This document shows positions 1 through 11,144 of a DNA stretch of 64,000 nucleotides, one piece after another. The position numbers were made by a program, and so were the translations under genes. The stretch's first letter is position 1. Each line of letters begins with the position of its first letter. Where the stretch lies: positions 62,001-126,000 of the forward strand of contig WNNJ02002412.1 in the NCBI GenBank assembly GCA_012934845.2. The letters run 5' to 3'. This DNA is from Pomphorhynchus laevis. Taxonomy: Eukaryota > Acanthocephala > Palaeacanthocephala > Echinorhynchida > Pomphorhynchidae. Below the pieces are notes generated by a model. That model had not been told where the DNA came from. It saw only the letters and a list, made by a program, of their open reading frames with translations, and made no database searches.

Positions 1-945
1 AACGAAAATTACATTAGATAGCTTAGATTGTAGATAAGAAAATTCATCATGATTTATGTTGCAAGGGGTAGATGATCGTCAAAGAATTGAATTTAAGATT
101 TTCTAATGAGATTTAGAGTTGGAAGATGACTCGAGTTGATTTCGCCAAAAGATAGTACGTTTGTACTTATAAGAATGAGATGTGAACGGCATAGGGAAAA
201 GTAGGAATCACAGAGATTTGAAGTAAGTTTGTTGGGAGCACGTTTAAGAAAGCGATTTAACACACGAGAACAGTGACGGAGTCGACGCTTATAAAGACTA
301 CAGTCTGAATCGAACCAAGGAGCATGATGCGACCGCTGAAAATGTCGTATCGAATTAGCATCGTATGTTCAGAATCAAACAGAATGAAGAGATTATCGGA
401 GAGAGATTGTTAGGAGGAAGTGAAAAGAGTGAAGGATTGTGTAAGGTTGTCCAGAGATATCGAGAAATTTCCAGTGTCGAATTGGTGTGGATAATGGTGG
501 AGGCGGAGAAGTAGGATGGGGACGAGTAAGAGTGACAAGGAAATGATCGGACAAACCAGGATCCGTAATGATCGAATTGGTGTGGATAATGTTGGAGGCG
601 GAGAAGGAGGATGGGGACGAGTAAGAGTGACAAGGAAATGATCGAAAAAATCAGGATCAGTAATTGACAAGGAGGTATAGTCATTTGAAGCAGTTAGGAA
701 CAACAATGATGTCGAGAGCACCGCCGAGAATATGAGTTGGGCTTGTTGAATGTAATTTATGGTTAAAATCAATAAAAAGATTTTTAAAGTGATAAAGTCA
801 GGGTCAGCCGGGCGATCAAGACGAATGTTGTATTACCGAGAACAAAATGAGTATAAGAAAATGAACAGTGAGACATAATATCTGCAAGGTCGTTAAAGAA
901 CATACGTGAGGGGGCAGCTGAGCCTGAACGGTATACAATTACATG
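1..945 (-). mobile_element. LINE family A fragment (CR1/L2-like), endonuclease and linker region
   Basis: This stretch aligns by eye along its length to 45,290-46,165, the endonuclease-to-reverse-transcriptase part of the longest family A LINE in the window, in the same minus orientation. Broken minus-strand reading frames carry endonuclease-type phrases such as LTASNDYTSLSITDPDFFDHF, matching the end of the AP-endonuclease domain of the longer copy. Homology stops abruptly near 945, where the endonuclease domain is cut, so the copy is 5'-truncated there and continues past the left edge of the window. Several stops and shifts show that it is dead. It contains a 95-bp tandem duplication of its own. 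Confidence 0.8.
478..667. repeat. 95-bp tandem duplication inside the LINE fragment
   Basis: The unit beginning CGAATTGGTGTGGATAATG occurs at 478 and again at 573, two copies of 95 bp in direct tandem differing at a few bases. The related LINE at 45.8 kb has only one copy, so the duplication arose in this copy after insertion. Confidence 0.85.
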
Positions 946-1270
946 TACTATATACGTCTACAATATTTGTGCTAATGTTGTTTATTCTACTACAAGTCAT
1001 ATGGATTTGAGATCATCAATTAAAATAACATTTAAAATCCGTCTTTATATGGACAATATTGAAATAATTTTTTCAAAATCATTTCAATAATTTTATAGAT
1101 ACATTTTTTAAACTAAGTTAATATAATGATATAATCAATTATAATATCATAACATATATAATTCAACAAAATATTAAAAATATAAAGTTAAACTCCAACG
1201 TGGAAAATTATTGTGCATGATAATAAAATGAAGATAATATAATAATAATTATTATTAATTATTAATACAC
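946..1270. other. AT-rich spacer, nothing recognised
   Basis: The stretch is very AT-rich, with runs of TAATAATAATTATTATTAATTATTAA type near 1,240-1,265. I see no gene, RNA or recognisable element. It separates the broken 5' edge of the LINE fragment from the next element. Confidence 0.5.
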
Positions 1271-3690
1271 TTTTTACAGATGGAAGAGTTTCCACCGCTA
1301 TGAGAATATTACGCGATGGTGAGATCGAGCATCCTATTTTACAAAATAATGACGTTATTGATGACATGCTAGTCGGGAAAAGCTGGAACAGTTACATCCA
1401 TCTTCGGCAGTCGCTCCATCAGATAAAATTTTGAAAATTCCTTTACCTTGCGTGGTTCCGCGCCATGATGCTATGTTTGCTGACATTAAACCAAGTGCAA
1501 TAAAATTAACATCCAGACGTACGCATGGGGGTGCAGGGCCATCGGGTATGGATGCGAATTCGTGGTGTATCATATTGAATGATTTTAGTCTAAGTTCAAA
1601 TCGTTTAGTTACAAACATAGCCAAGCTAGCAGTTCGTATCGCCACAAAGTGAATAGCATCCTATTCCCTTCAGAAGTTACTCGCATGTAGATTAATTCCT
1701 CTAAATAAAAACCCTGGAGTGCGTCCAATTGGAGTCGGTGATGTTGTGAGGAGAATTATAGGAAAGGTTTTAATGACTTCAATAAAAGGACCTCCAATTA
1801 GTTGCCGTGAATGATCAGCTTTGTGTCGGACAACGCAACGCAACAGAAAAGGTTATTCATTCTGCCAGTGAAGCTTTTAATTTGGATACCAAGTCGTGTA
1901 TTTTATTTGTTGATGCCAAAAACGCATTTAATAATGTCAATCGCGCTTAATAATTGATAAACATGAATAAAGTATGCCCAGCTCTTTCACTTATATTACA
2001 AAATTGCTACAGTTCCCACTCTGAGCTAATAATTCAAGACGACATCATATTTTCAAAAGAAGGATTCACACAAGGCGATCCCCTTGCCATGGCAGCTTTT
2101 GGAGCTGCGACTTTGCCAATGATATCAGAACTTAAGTCTTACCTTCCGGGTGTATTACACCGCTGGTATGCTGACGACGCTACGTTCGTTGGGAACTATA
2201 GTGACGTCTTCGAGCTTTGGCATCTTCTCGTTGAGATTGGGCCGGCTTATGAATATATAGTAAATCCCCAAAAATGTAAAATCCTAGTGCACTCTGAATT
2301 TATTGACGAAGCAAGGAAAATATTTGATGGTACCGGTGTTGAAGTTTGTGCAGAAGGTGCGATGCTTTTGGGTTCGTTTATTGGTGAGCCTGAATACGCC
2401 GAACTTTTCGTTAAAGAAAAAATCACTAGTTGGACAGAGGAGATTCACGAGCTTGGGCAGGTAATGTCGGTGGATGCCCAAGTCGCATCCGCGGCGTTAA
2501 CTCAGGCTCTGCAGTTTCGTTGGACTCATATCCTAAGAACAACACCAGTTGACACTATTATATGGAAACCACTGGCGGATTCTTTGCGGGAGCATTTCAT
2601 ACCAAAGATGTTTGGATCTGTTAAACAGTTGGAAGAACTCAGTACGGTGTCGTTTTTTCCATTTAGCCAGGGTGGGCTTGGAATATCGAATCCGATAGAG
2701 CTTGCCAAATTCACATATTAATCATCTTTAGATCAGTGTCGACCGTACTTGGACGGGATAATGAGCGAGGAACTTATAAATATGAAAAAAAAGATTAGAA
2801 AAAAATAAAATTGGGAAAATTAGAATACGACGTGAATACGAGACTTTAATTTTTACAGTCTGCTGATGAAAGATGGAAAAATACTCTGAAGTACGCCGCC
2901 GACAAGGGAGCTTCTTTATGGATTTCGAATCGTGTCTTTAGCAGACAAGATTTCAGGATATCCAAGGAGACGTTTAAAGACGCTCTAGCTGTGAGGTATG
3001 GAATAGATTTGGATGGGGGTGATTACGATGTGTTGTTGTGGAGAACCATTGACCACTACGCATGCACTTTCCTGTCAAACTGAGCGTATACCATCCATCA
3101 GCCACAATATTGTGCGAGACATTGTCGCTAGTACAATTAAGCAAGTGTCATACTTAGTCGTTACAGAACCAAAATTGTATCCACTAAGTGATGATGTTCT
3201 ATTTGAGAACATTGCAACCACTCGTGCTGACGAGGCTCGATTGGATGTTGCTTATAACAGTACTGAGAATGGAAATCTAGAGCCGTCCTTTTTGGGCATC
3301 TGTATCTATAACTGTCATGCTCCTTCCTATATCTCAGTTCAATGCTAGCTATAATTACCATCGTTCAAGGAAACTAGCAAAATATGCCGAACGAGTAACA
3401 AGGATTGAAAGAGCTGTATTTTATCCTTTCGTACTAACAACGAGTGGAGGAATAGGAATGGATGCCAATCAAGTCCTTAAAAAATATCTCGCAAGATAGC
3501 CAATAAAAACAATATTGATTACGCGACCTGCGTAAACCAAATTCGAACAAAGATTGTCGTCGCCATAGCCAAGAGTTCTTCGTTTTGTCTACGACGATGT
3601 GGCGCTATGAAGCAGTGTGAAGATACAACTTCACAGTGAAAGACTTAAATCAATTAAATCAGCTAACTGAGTCTACGTATTTAATCTAGA
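1271..3690 (+). mobile_element. LINE-like element: QGDP-type reverse transcriptase plus PD-(D/E)XK-type endonuclease, decayed
   Basis: Reading frames in order show an N-terminal block ending GGAGPSGMDANSW (about 1,530-1,570), the phrase [20 protein letters not shown] (1,688-1,745), a reverse transcriptase palm with TQGDPLAMA (about 2,068-2,095) and WYADDATFVG (YADD at 2,167-2,178), a C-terminal thumb with QGGLGISNPIELA, a CCHC knuckle CCCGEPLTTTHALSC (about 3,031-3,075) with FPSI/RDI-like phrases after it, and a RLDV block (about 3,238) where PD-(D/E)XK endonucleases carry catalytic residues. Similar polypeptides with HALSC, RHN and RLD motifs are widespread as unnamed proteins in cnidarians and other invertebrates. 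I do not know a formal clade name. Three or more frame breaks and internal stops show this copy is dead. The longest surviving frame is 1,954-2,721. A shorter relative sits at 36.4 kb. Confidence 0.75.
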
Positions 3691-3745
3691 GCCGTCCTTT
3701 TTGGACATCAGTATCTATAACTGTCATGCTCCTTCATATATCTAA
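3278..3745. repeat. 59-65 bp direct repeat around the 3' end of the RT/endonuclease element
   Basis: The segment starting TCTAGAGCCGTCCTTTTTGG at 3,278-3,342 is repeated at 3,687-3,745 with a few changes. The first copy lies in the endonuclease coding part and the second just beyond the element's C-terminal coding end, so a piece of the element was copied to its 3' flank. Confidence 0.85.
3655..3681. repeat. 27-bp sequence shared with 54,414-54,440
   Basis: The 27 bases TAAATCAGCTAACTGAGTCT... are identical here and at 54,414-54,440, in both cases at the 3' edge of a retroelement fragment. It is probably part of a shared 3' untranslated tail. Confidence 0.75.
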
Positions 3746-3778
3746 TTGTTCATTTTATCTATTGTAAAATGAACAATT
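3744..3778. repeat. Perfect 14-bp inverted repeat (hairpin)
   Basis: AATTGTTCATTTTA at 3,744-3,757 and its exact reverse complement at 3,765-3,778 enclose a 7-base loop. It lies at the boundary between the repeated element tail and the next LINE. See the finding on hairpins at junctions. Confidence 0.9.
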
Positions 3779-3859
3779 TTGTAAAAATATGTAGAAGGCC
3801 CATTTGCGGGTAACTGAAAATGTATTGTTATAAAAAATTATTTTATTTAAAAAAAATAT

Positions 3860-5695
3860 TAATACACAAGACAAAGCCCGTAGGCTGTTTAGTCTGCTCG
3901 CATAGAAAGATAGACAAACAAAAAAAAACAAAAAAAATAAATAAACGAGCTTAAACTGTTGAAATTATCGTTGATCTGACGGGTACGTCATTCGGGTAGT
4001 TTGCTGATCAGGATGTCGTATCCATTCTAATAATTTTCGTTTGAATATATCAATGTCATGGATAGATATTAAAAAGTTCGGTAACATGTTCCACACGCTA
4101 TCAGCTCTATGCGAAAGACGATATATTCGAGGGCACCTTCCATGATATTGAGTTTTAAGATGCAAGCTATGTCCTCGATGACAGACACGATGATTCAAAC
4201 TTACACAATTTATTGGGTATCCGTCATAACCTTTAACGATCTTATACAATGCTACCAAATCTAAATACATTAAACGTGACCGGAAAGAACATATGCCTAG
4301 CATTCTTAGTCTCTCCGCATAAGGAAACTGTGCAACTCCTCTACATAATCGAGACCCTCGCTTTAATATATTATCAAGTGAATTGATTTCCTCTTTAGTG
4401 CACGGAAATGATGATTGAATGCTGTACTCAATGTGATGACAAACCAATGCGTTGTACAGTAGCTTAAAACATTCTACTGGCAAATATTTGAAGCAATTCT
4501 TGAATAAGTAAAGAACACTTCGCCTTTTCGAACATATTCTGTATGTGTTCATACGAGTCTTGAGAGAAGACTGAACAATTGTGCCAAGGTCATGTGTGTG
4601 ATTCGATATCGACTAACATGTAATCAGCATGCATGCCACTCCGACCAAAACGTAAATGGACACATTTATCTACATTTATTATTACTCCTATCCGAATACT
4701 CCATTCGTGAATAATTTTTAAGTCTTGTTTTAATACAGTCATGTCGCTTTTCGATGTAATTTTAGACCAAATTTTAAGATCATCGGCAAAAGCCAACTAC
4801 GGGCAGTGTAGCTGTTTTAACAATGTGTTTAGATAAATGTTGAAAAGTAGTGGACCTAAGACAGTGCCTTGAGTTACACCTAATGTATGTGAACGTGGTG
4901 ATGATAAACTCGATATAACGCGAACACGATAAGAGCGTTGCGTTAAGAATGCGTTGAGCCAATTTACAATAATCGGATTTATTTTACAGTCCAAAAGCAC
5001 TTCGATGAGATTTTCATGACGTATACGATCGAAAGCCCTACTAAAGTCAATAAAGACACAGTCAACTGCTATCCAGTTAGACACGCCATTAATCCAAGCC
5101 TCCCTAGCACTAAGTAAATTAGTTAAGCAAGATCGTCCAACGGTGAATCCATGTTGATATGGGTTTATCTGATTTGATTGACGCAATAAGTTCACAACAT
5201 ACCTATAGATTATCCGTTCGAAAATTTTACTGACAATACTAGTTAAGCTCACTAGTCTGTAATTTTCAGGATTGTGCGAGCCACCCTTCTAAAAAACCGA
5301 AACTACAATTGGGCATTTCCAGTCCGGTGATATTTCGCATTTATCAATTGACATTTGAAACAGTTCAAATGTCACAGTTAGTATGGATCTTAAAGCTATA
5401 AGCAGAAAGGGATATATATCATCAGGACCGGGAGATGAATTGATCGATAATCGAGCTAGCTCATCATAGACAGAAGATTGTGAAACTGTGAAAAGCCTCA
5501 ACGTCAACAAATTACTTATCCTAATATTATCATTATCGTTACTGGTGGAGTTTTTAGCAATAAGCCTAAATGAATCTGCGAATGTCTCCGAAATATCTGA
5601 CCGCGAATTAACAGCTGTTCACCACAATTTAAAGACGATATGAGAGGTCTTACACGTTTATTTCTACGAATAAATGACCAAAATAACTTACTGAT
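3860..5695 (-). mobile_element. LINE family B (CR1/Jockey-like), 5'-truncated copy
   Basis: Minus-strand frames give, 5' to 3', a linker with SSPGPDDIYPFLL (about 5,430), an RT fingers/palm block with YQHGFTVGRSCLTNLL, FIDFSRAFDRIRHENL, GVTQGTVLGPLLFNIYLN and AFADDLKIW (about 4,770-4,795), then a C-terminal domain (3,965-4,552) with SRLCRGVAQFPYAERLRMLGI. The usual YADD is FADD, as in its relatives. The 5' end is cut near 5,695 in the endonuclease-RT linker. The 3' tail carries a short hairpin AGCCCGTAGGCT (3,875-3,886). At least two frame breaks make it a pseudogene. The Ty3/gypsy fossil begins 30 bp beyond its 5' edge. Confidence 0.85.
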
Positions 5696-5725
5696 ATGAT
5701 GACCTTAAAAAAGTTTGGTTTCTAA

Positions 5726-5823
5726 TGTGGTATCACATTTAATTACTTTAGCATTTATATTTAACTTTACCTACTATTTGTAGATTCGTGAATAAAAGCC
5801 ATTTATTCTCTCTGGTTATCACA
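5726..5823 (+). repeat. 5' LTR of the Ty3/gypsy fossil
   Basis: The repeat is 98 bp, TG...CA-bounded, and unusually short for a gypsy-type LTR. It contains ATTCGTGAATAAAA (5,784-5,797), whose exact reverse complement lies two bases beyond the LTR (5,825-5,838), where a primer-binding site is expected. Confidence 0.92.
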
Positions 5824-8800
5824 ATTTTATTCACGAATTGTATTGATGGATACTCTGTTCAAGCCGGATACACTCAAACTAACGACAGACTTTCCTGAAG
5901 CAGAACGCGAATGGCGTCACTGGCGATATCGCTTCGAAACATTTATCAAACGCATCAAAATGGATTCACAAGATGACAAACTTGATCTCCTGAAAATCTC
6001 AATTTCCGCTCAATTATTCGACAAGATTGACGAGTGCCTGGATTATGATTCAGCAATGGATATCCTCGACAAAGCATTCATAAAATCTACAAATTCGGTT
6101 TACAAACGACACCTACTGTGTTCTGCACGACAAACTCTCGATGAATCGATATCTAACTATGTAGATCGTCTTAAAACACTTGCGCGACAATGCACCTTCA
6201 AAGATGTGAAAGCTAAGGAGCTGCGCGATATTCTTATTTGCGATTCATTTATTACGGGTTTACAATCGAACGAAATTCGTCAACGCATACTCGAGACTAA
6301 TGACATCGATAAAGAGAAAGCTTATCAAGTCGCTCGAACGATTGAAGCAGCTCAAACTCAATCAAACGAATATCGACACACATCCGAATTCACAGTAAAT
6401 GCCTTAAGAGAAACCAAAGGTTCAAAAGGAAATACTGATATTTCTAAAAGTGAAGAATCTATTGCCGTAGCTCAAAAGATCAACAAGAATAGGTGCTACT
6501 TTTGTGGTGGAGTTATGCATACACGAAATCGTTGTCCAGCCCGGGATGCTGAATGTTCATTCTGCTTAAAACGTGGACACTACGAAAAAGTTTGGCGAAC
6601 TAAGTTGCTTCGATATCGACGAAAATACAATCGTAGTACTCGACCATACGCGTCCGACTGTGAATCACTTAATATCATATCCTGTCAAAATGCAAATGGT
6701 GATGCATCTAAACTTGACGACATGACGGTACAAGTTCGCGTTTGAACACAACAACTGGATGCTCTTATCGATACAGGGAGCTCTTTCAACTTTGTCGATT
6801 CATCAGTTATTCGAAAACTAGGTATTCCTACAGAATCTTGTTGTGCCAGGATTTCCATGGCTAATTCATCATTTACATCCGTATGCAATGAACGATGCGT
6901 ATTACCGATATCTTACTGTGACCGAAACTATACTGACATTCAATGCTTCGTCATGCCTCATCTTTGTCGTGATCTCATACTTGGTCATCCATTCCTGCGC
7001 TTGCATTCAAGTGTTTCCATTCGACTTCGAGGAAATGCTAAGCAAGAAACATTAACCATTGGGCAACTATCGAGCATGGAAATCGATATACCGTCGTTAT
7101 TTTCAGACGATTTTAAAAACTGGAAACCTGCAGCAATTCCGTCCCGGCGCCGTAATATCGAAGATCGCCGCTTTATTGCTTCGGAAGTAAAACGGATGTT
7201 GTCCAAAGGCATCATCGAGCGCAGTCGCTCACCGTGGCGTGCGCAAGTTCTTATTGTAAACAGATAAGGACGTCGTCGTCTAGTAGTAGATTACTCGCAG
7301 ACCGTAAATAGATTCACGGTCCTCGACGCTTATCCCATGCCCCGAATTGACGACCTGATCGACACCATATCGTCCAATAACGTGTTTAGCACCCTCGATT
7401 TAAAAAAGTGCTTACCATCAAGTTCCTTTACGAGCAAACGAAAAATTCTTGACCGCATTCGAGGCAGATGGTCAACTCTATCAATTTCAGCGTATGCCTT
7501 TTGGACTCACGAATGCTGTAGCCGCCTTCCAGCGAATAATCAACGAGATCATAGAGAAAGAAAACTTAACCGGCACCTATTCATACCTCGACGATATCAT
7601 TGTGTGCGGCAAAACACAGCAAGAACATGATACAAATCTGGCCAAGTTTCGTGAAGTTTCTTCTAGGTACCGAATAACACTAAATGAATCGAAATGTATG
7701 ATTAATACAACGATGATCAATATTCTGGGATATCAAGTTGGTCGTGGTATTAAACGGCCTGATCCTAATCGTGTCTCACCTTTGCGAGAACTGCAGGTAC
7801 CTCAAAATAAACGTCAACTGCGAAGAATTCTCGACCTTTTCTCACATTATTCCAAATGGATTCAAAATCTTTCGTCGCAGATTCGTCCGTTAGCTGAAAC
7901 AACGATATTTCCTATTACACCTGCAGCAAAGCCCTCATTTGAGATAATTCGTGATCGTATTATTTCAGCTACTCTAACACCCATTGATTTCAATAAGACA
8001 TTTACAGTAGAGACTGACGCATCCCTTTATGCTATCGGTGCTGTATTAACGCAGGATAACAAACCCGTCGCATTTTATTCGCATACACTTAGTAAGAGTG
8101 TCGTTGGACATTCCGCTATTGAGAAAGAGGCCCTTGCCATCGTTGAAGCATTGCGATACTGGAGGCACTATTTGTCTGGACGAACTTTCAATGTTCTAAC
8201 AGATCAAAGGTCAGTTTCATTCATATTTAACAGGAATCATTAGAGTAAAATTAAAAATGAAAAAGTGCAAAGATGGCGTCTCGATCTATCTGAGTTCAAA
8301 TATTGTATACTTTACCGGTCTGGAAAGTTGAATTATGCGGCCGACTCAATGTCTAGGGATATTTGTGCTTCAAGTTGCGGTTACTTTAACAAACAGAAAG
8401 ATCTCAAGCTTCTTTATGAACTTGACGCTACGCTTTGCCACCCAGGAGTCAATCGTTTGTATCACTTCGTTCAATCGAATCAACTTCCATATAGCACTAA
8501 AGACGTTCGTTATGTTGTATGTCATTGCGTTACCTGTTCGTTGTTGAAACCAAACTTCTTCAAGCCTTCAAAAACTGCCCTCATTAGAGCGACACGACCT
8601 TTCCAAAGAATTTCACTTGACTTCAAAGGTCCTTTGCCCAGTTCATCAGGCAAGAAATATTTGCTTACAGCCGTCGATGAATATTCTCGTTATCCCTTTG
8701 GATTTGCATGCCGTGATATGTCCGCTCAAACAGTGATAAATTTGCCTGTGTGGTATAGTGACAATATTTGGTCCACCTGAATTTGTACATTCCGATCGCG

Positions 8801-9571
8801 GGTCATCCTTCATGTCGAAAGAATTCTCTGATTATCTGGAGAGTATTGGCACGGTAGCAAGTCACTCTTCTCCGTACAATCCGTTAGGCAACGGACAGAT
8901 CGAACGCTATAACGGTATATTATGGAGCGCTGTACTTTTGCGGCTTAGAGACTACAATCGTCCGGTTGCTGCTTGGGAAACGGTCCTCGCTGAAAGCCTT
9001 CAATCTATTCGAGGACTATTATGCACCTCAACTGGCTCGACACCTCATGATCGAATCTTCAACTTCTCTAGACGCCCATTAATTAAATTCAATTTACCAG
9101 AATGGCTCCGTCGTCCCGGATCTGTATTCGTGCGAAACTTCTACAAACACGACAAATACGACGATAAATTGCTCAAAGCTAAACTGATAAACGCGAATCC
9201 AAACACGGCTCATATCGAACTTCCATCTGGGAAAGAAGCAAATATTTCAACTCGACACCTATCTCGTTATCCTTCAGAAACCTCCATTTACAAGGATCCG
9301 GACAGTTCGGATATTCATAGTTGGGGATTGTCAAGGGACGGGGATGACGACTGTCAAGATAGCTTCGATAGGAACCAGCCAGACTATGAAGATGATAACA
9401 ATAACGGAAAGCAATATGATGCCACTGACAATATCGATATGAACTTGAGTTCAAAGAGGACATCAATTCCTGAGGCAAACCATCATCCCGTGACAACTAG
9501 AGAATTCTACCGACGAAGTACAAGAAGTCGAAGAAGTCCTGCATACTTCCAAAACTATCACATGGGATGAA

Positions 9572-9669
9572 TGTGGTATCACATTTTATTACTTTATCAT
9601 TTATATTTAACTTTACCTACTATTTGTAGATTCGTGAATAAAAGCCATTTATTCTCTCTGGTTATCACA
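9572..9669 (+). repeat. 3' LTR of the Ty3/gypsy fossil
   Basis: This is 98 bp, matching the 5' LTR at all but about two bases and followed by the TCTAA target duplication. It begins only a few bases after the last coding frame of the integrase tail ends, so there is almost no polypurine/3' spacer. Confidence 0.92.
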
Positions 9670-9900
9670 TCTAATAAACATACAAGATCAAATGTGAAGA
9701 TGTAATTTGTATTGGTTATATTAAGTTCTTACAATAAATAACATACAAAAAATCGATTTTCAAGCGATTTTCAAGAAAAAGCAGCCGGCTTACATCAGCT
9801 CACTCTCAATAGAAAAAAATATTTACAAAAAAATTACAGCTTAAACACACAAAATTCAAATACAGCTTAAACACACAAAATTCAAACAAACAACCTACAA

Positions 9901-11144
9901 ATGGGATCAAAATCTCGTAAACGAAGACAAGAGAAGACAGGCACGACAATGGAAAAGACGAAAAATCCTCCGAAGTACACAACACAACAAGTTTGTTGTG
10001 ACTCCTTGGGTTGTGATGTCTGGACAAGCGTCTCAATTCAGGATTCCGAGCAATCGGCTATGTGTGATAAGAAATTTATTTGTGGATATTGCAGTGCTTC
10101 GATTTTATTGCGAAATATCTCAAGGATCACACCGAATAATTCCGATATTATATTTGCTGCTGATACGTCCAGAGAATCCAATGATGTTCACTCCGTCGGT
10201 TGGAGTTGTGCAGCACTTAAAGATGTAACTCAGACGAATGATCTATCGAGTGAAGATTGTCAAACTATGCCAAATCAGGATATTGTGTCTAATCATACCT
10301 ATGATGGGGACCTGAGAGATACAAAAAACACCAGCCCTATACTCTCAGATGATATGATATCGAATTTCACAATTAGTAAAATCATGTCTAGTCTGGGTAT
10401 GGAAACTGAGTCGGAAATATTAATTACCAAAGAAGCTGTCAATTCCGTTGGCAAGTTACGATCCACATACCCTACCTCACCTTCTCTCACGAAGCAATCA
10501 GATAACAATGATATATACTCTCATTGTATCGAAATTCCACACCAGGTTGCAATCGAGGGTGAACAGTCTAGAAAAGTTTTTAGTGAACAGTCTAGAAACG
10601 TTTTTAGTGAACAGTCTAGAAAAGTTTTCAGTCAGATATTCTCTCAACGACAAACTGATCCACTAAATAGTCACAGGTCATTCTTATCCAGCAAGTCTAA
10701 TGAATCTTCCCGGGATCGGTGTTTGATTATTACGAACGTTCTCGAGTCGTTGTCTGATGTGGCTTAAACTCGAGTGGACCATGATGTTGAACAATTTCAA
10801 AAAAATATTGAGTTATTATTTCTCCAGAAGATCCATATATTTAAGAAGTTCGCCCTATTGCGATATTTAGGATAGGCCGTCGCAACAATCTTGAAGAACG
10901 TTCTCGTTTGATGAAAGTTGTCTTTCGTACATCCTCAGTGGTCCGTGAGTTGTTAAAACACAGATCTAAACTGAGGCAGTCCCTATTTCGATTGTTGACA
11001 GATATGTCTTTCGCTGAGCGTTGTCTCTGGCGTGTTGCTCGGACCGAGCTAAATGCTCGGATAGAATCGGGAGAAACTGATCTGCATATTGTAAATTTTT
11101 GGGTAGTTCGGCGTCATCCACGATTGAGATGGCCCCCGCTATGA
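9901..11144 (+). pseudogene. LINE family B ORF1 (broken)
   Basis: The frame starts at 9,901 with a basic N terminus (MGSKSRKRRQEK) and a cysteine cluster (CCDSLGCDVW...MCDKKFICGYC) resembling a zinc/PHD-like finger, as seen in ORF1 of some CR1/Jockey LINEs. Between about residues 220 and 245 the motif EQSRKVFS is repeated three times through a 24-bp tandem repeat at 10,562-10,633. The frame closes at 10,767, and homology to another family B ORF1 (28,203-28,814) resumes in another frame at about 10,905-11,130 (MKVVFRTSS...). It would be an RNA-binding chaperone of the retrotransposition particle. It is not functional as it stands. Confidence 0.75.

Larger units (their letters stand above)
5726..9669 (+). 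mobile_element. Ty3/gypsy LTR retrotransposon fossil with 98-bp LTRs
   Basis: The element has two direct repeats of 98 bp starting TGTGG and ending ATCACA, and a 5-bp target duplication TCTAA on each side (5,721-5,725 and 9,670-9,674). Between them lie, in the gypsy order, a gag region with a CCHC knuckle CYFCGGVMHTRNRC (about 5,840-6,745), an aspartic protease with LIDTGSS (about 6,750-7,050), reverse transcriptase with YLDDIIV (about 7,150-7,800), RNase H (about 7,950-8,240), and integrase with an HHCC finger and a DDE core (about 8,330-9,250), then a charged tail. The integrase lying after RNase H places it in Ty3/gypsy (Metaviridae). It is broken, with a handful of breaks in pol. The LTRs differ at about 2 of 98 bases, so it is fairly young despite being dead. 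Confidence 0.93.

Noticed and set aside
1355-1645. Minus-strand open frame over the RT/endonuclease element
   Set aside because: It is the mirror of the plus-strand GGAGPSGMDA coding segment and matches nothing itself.
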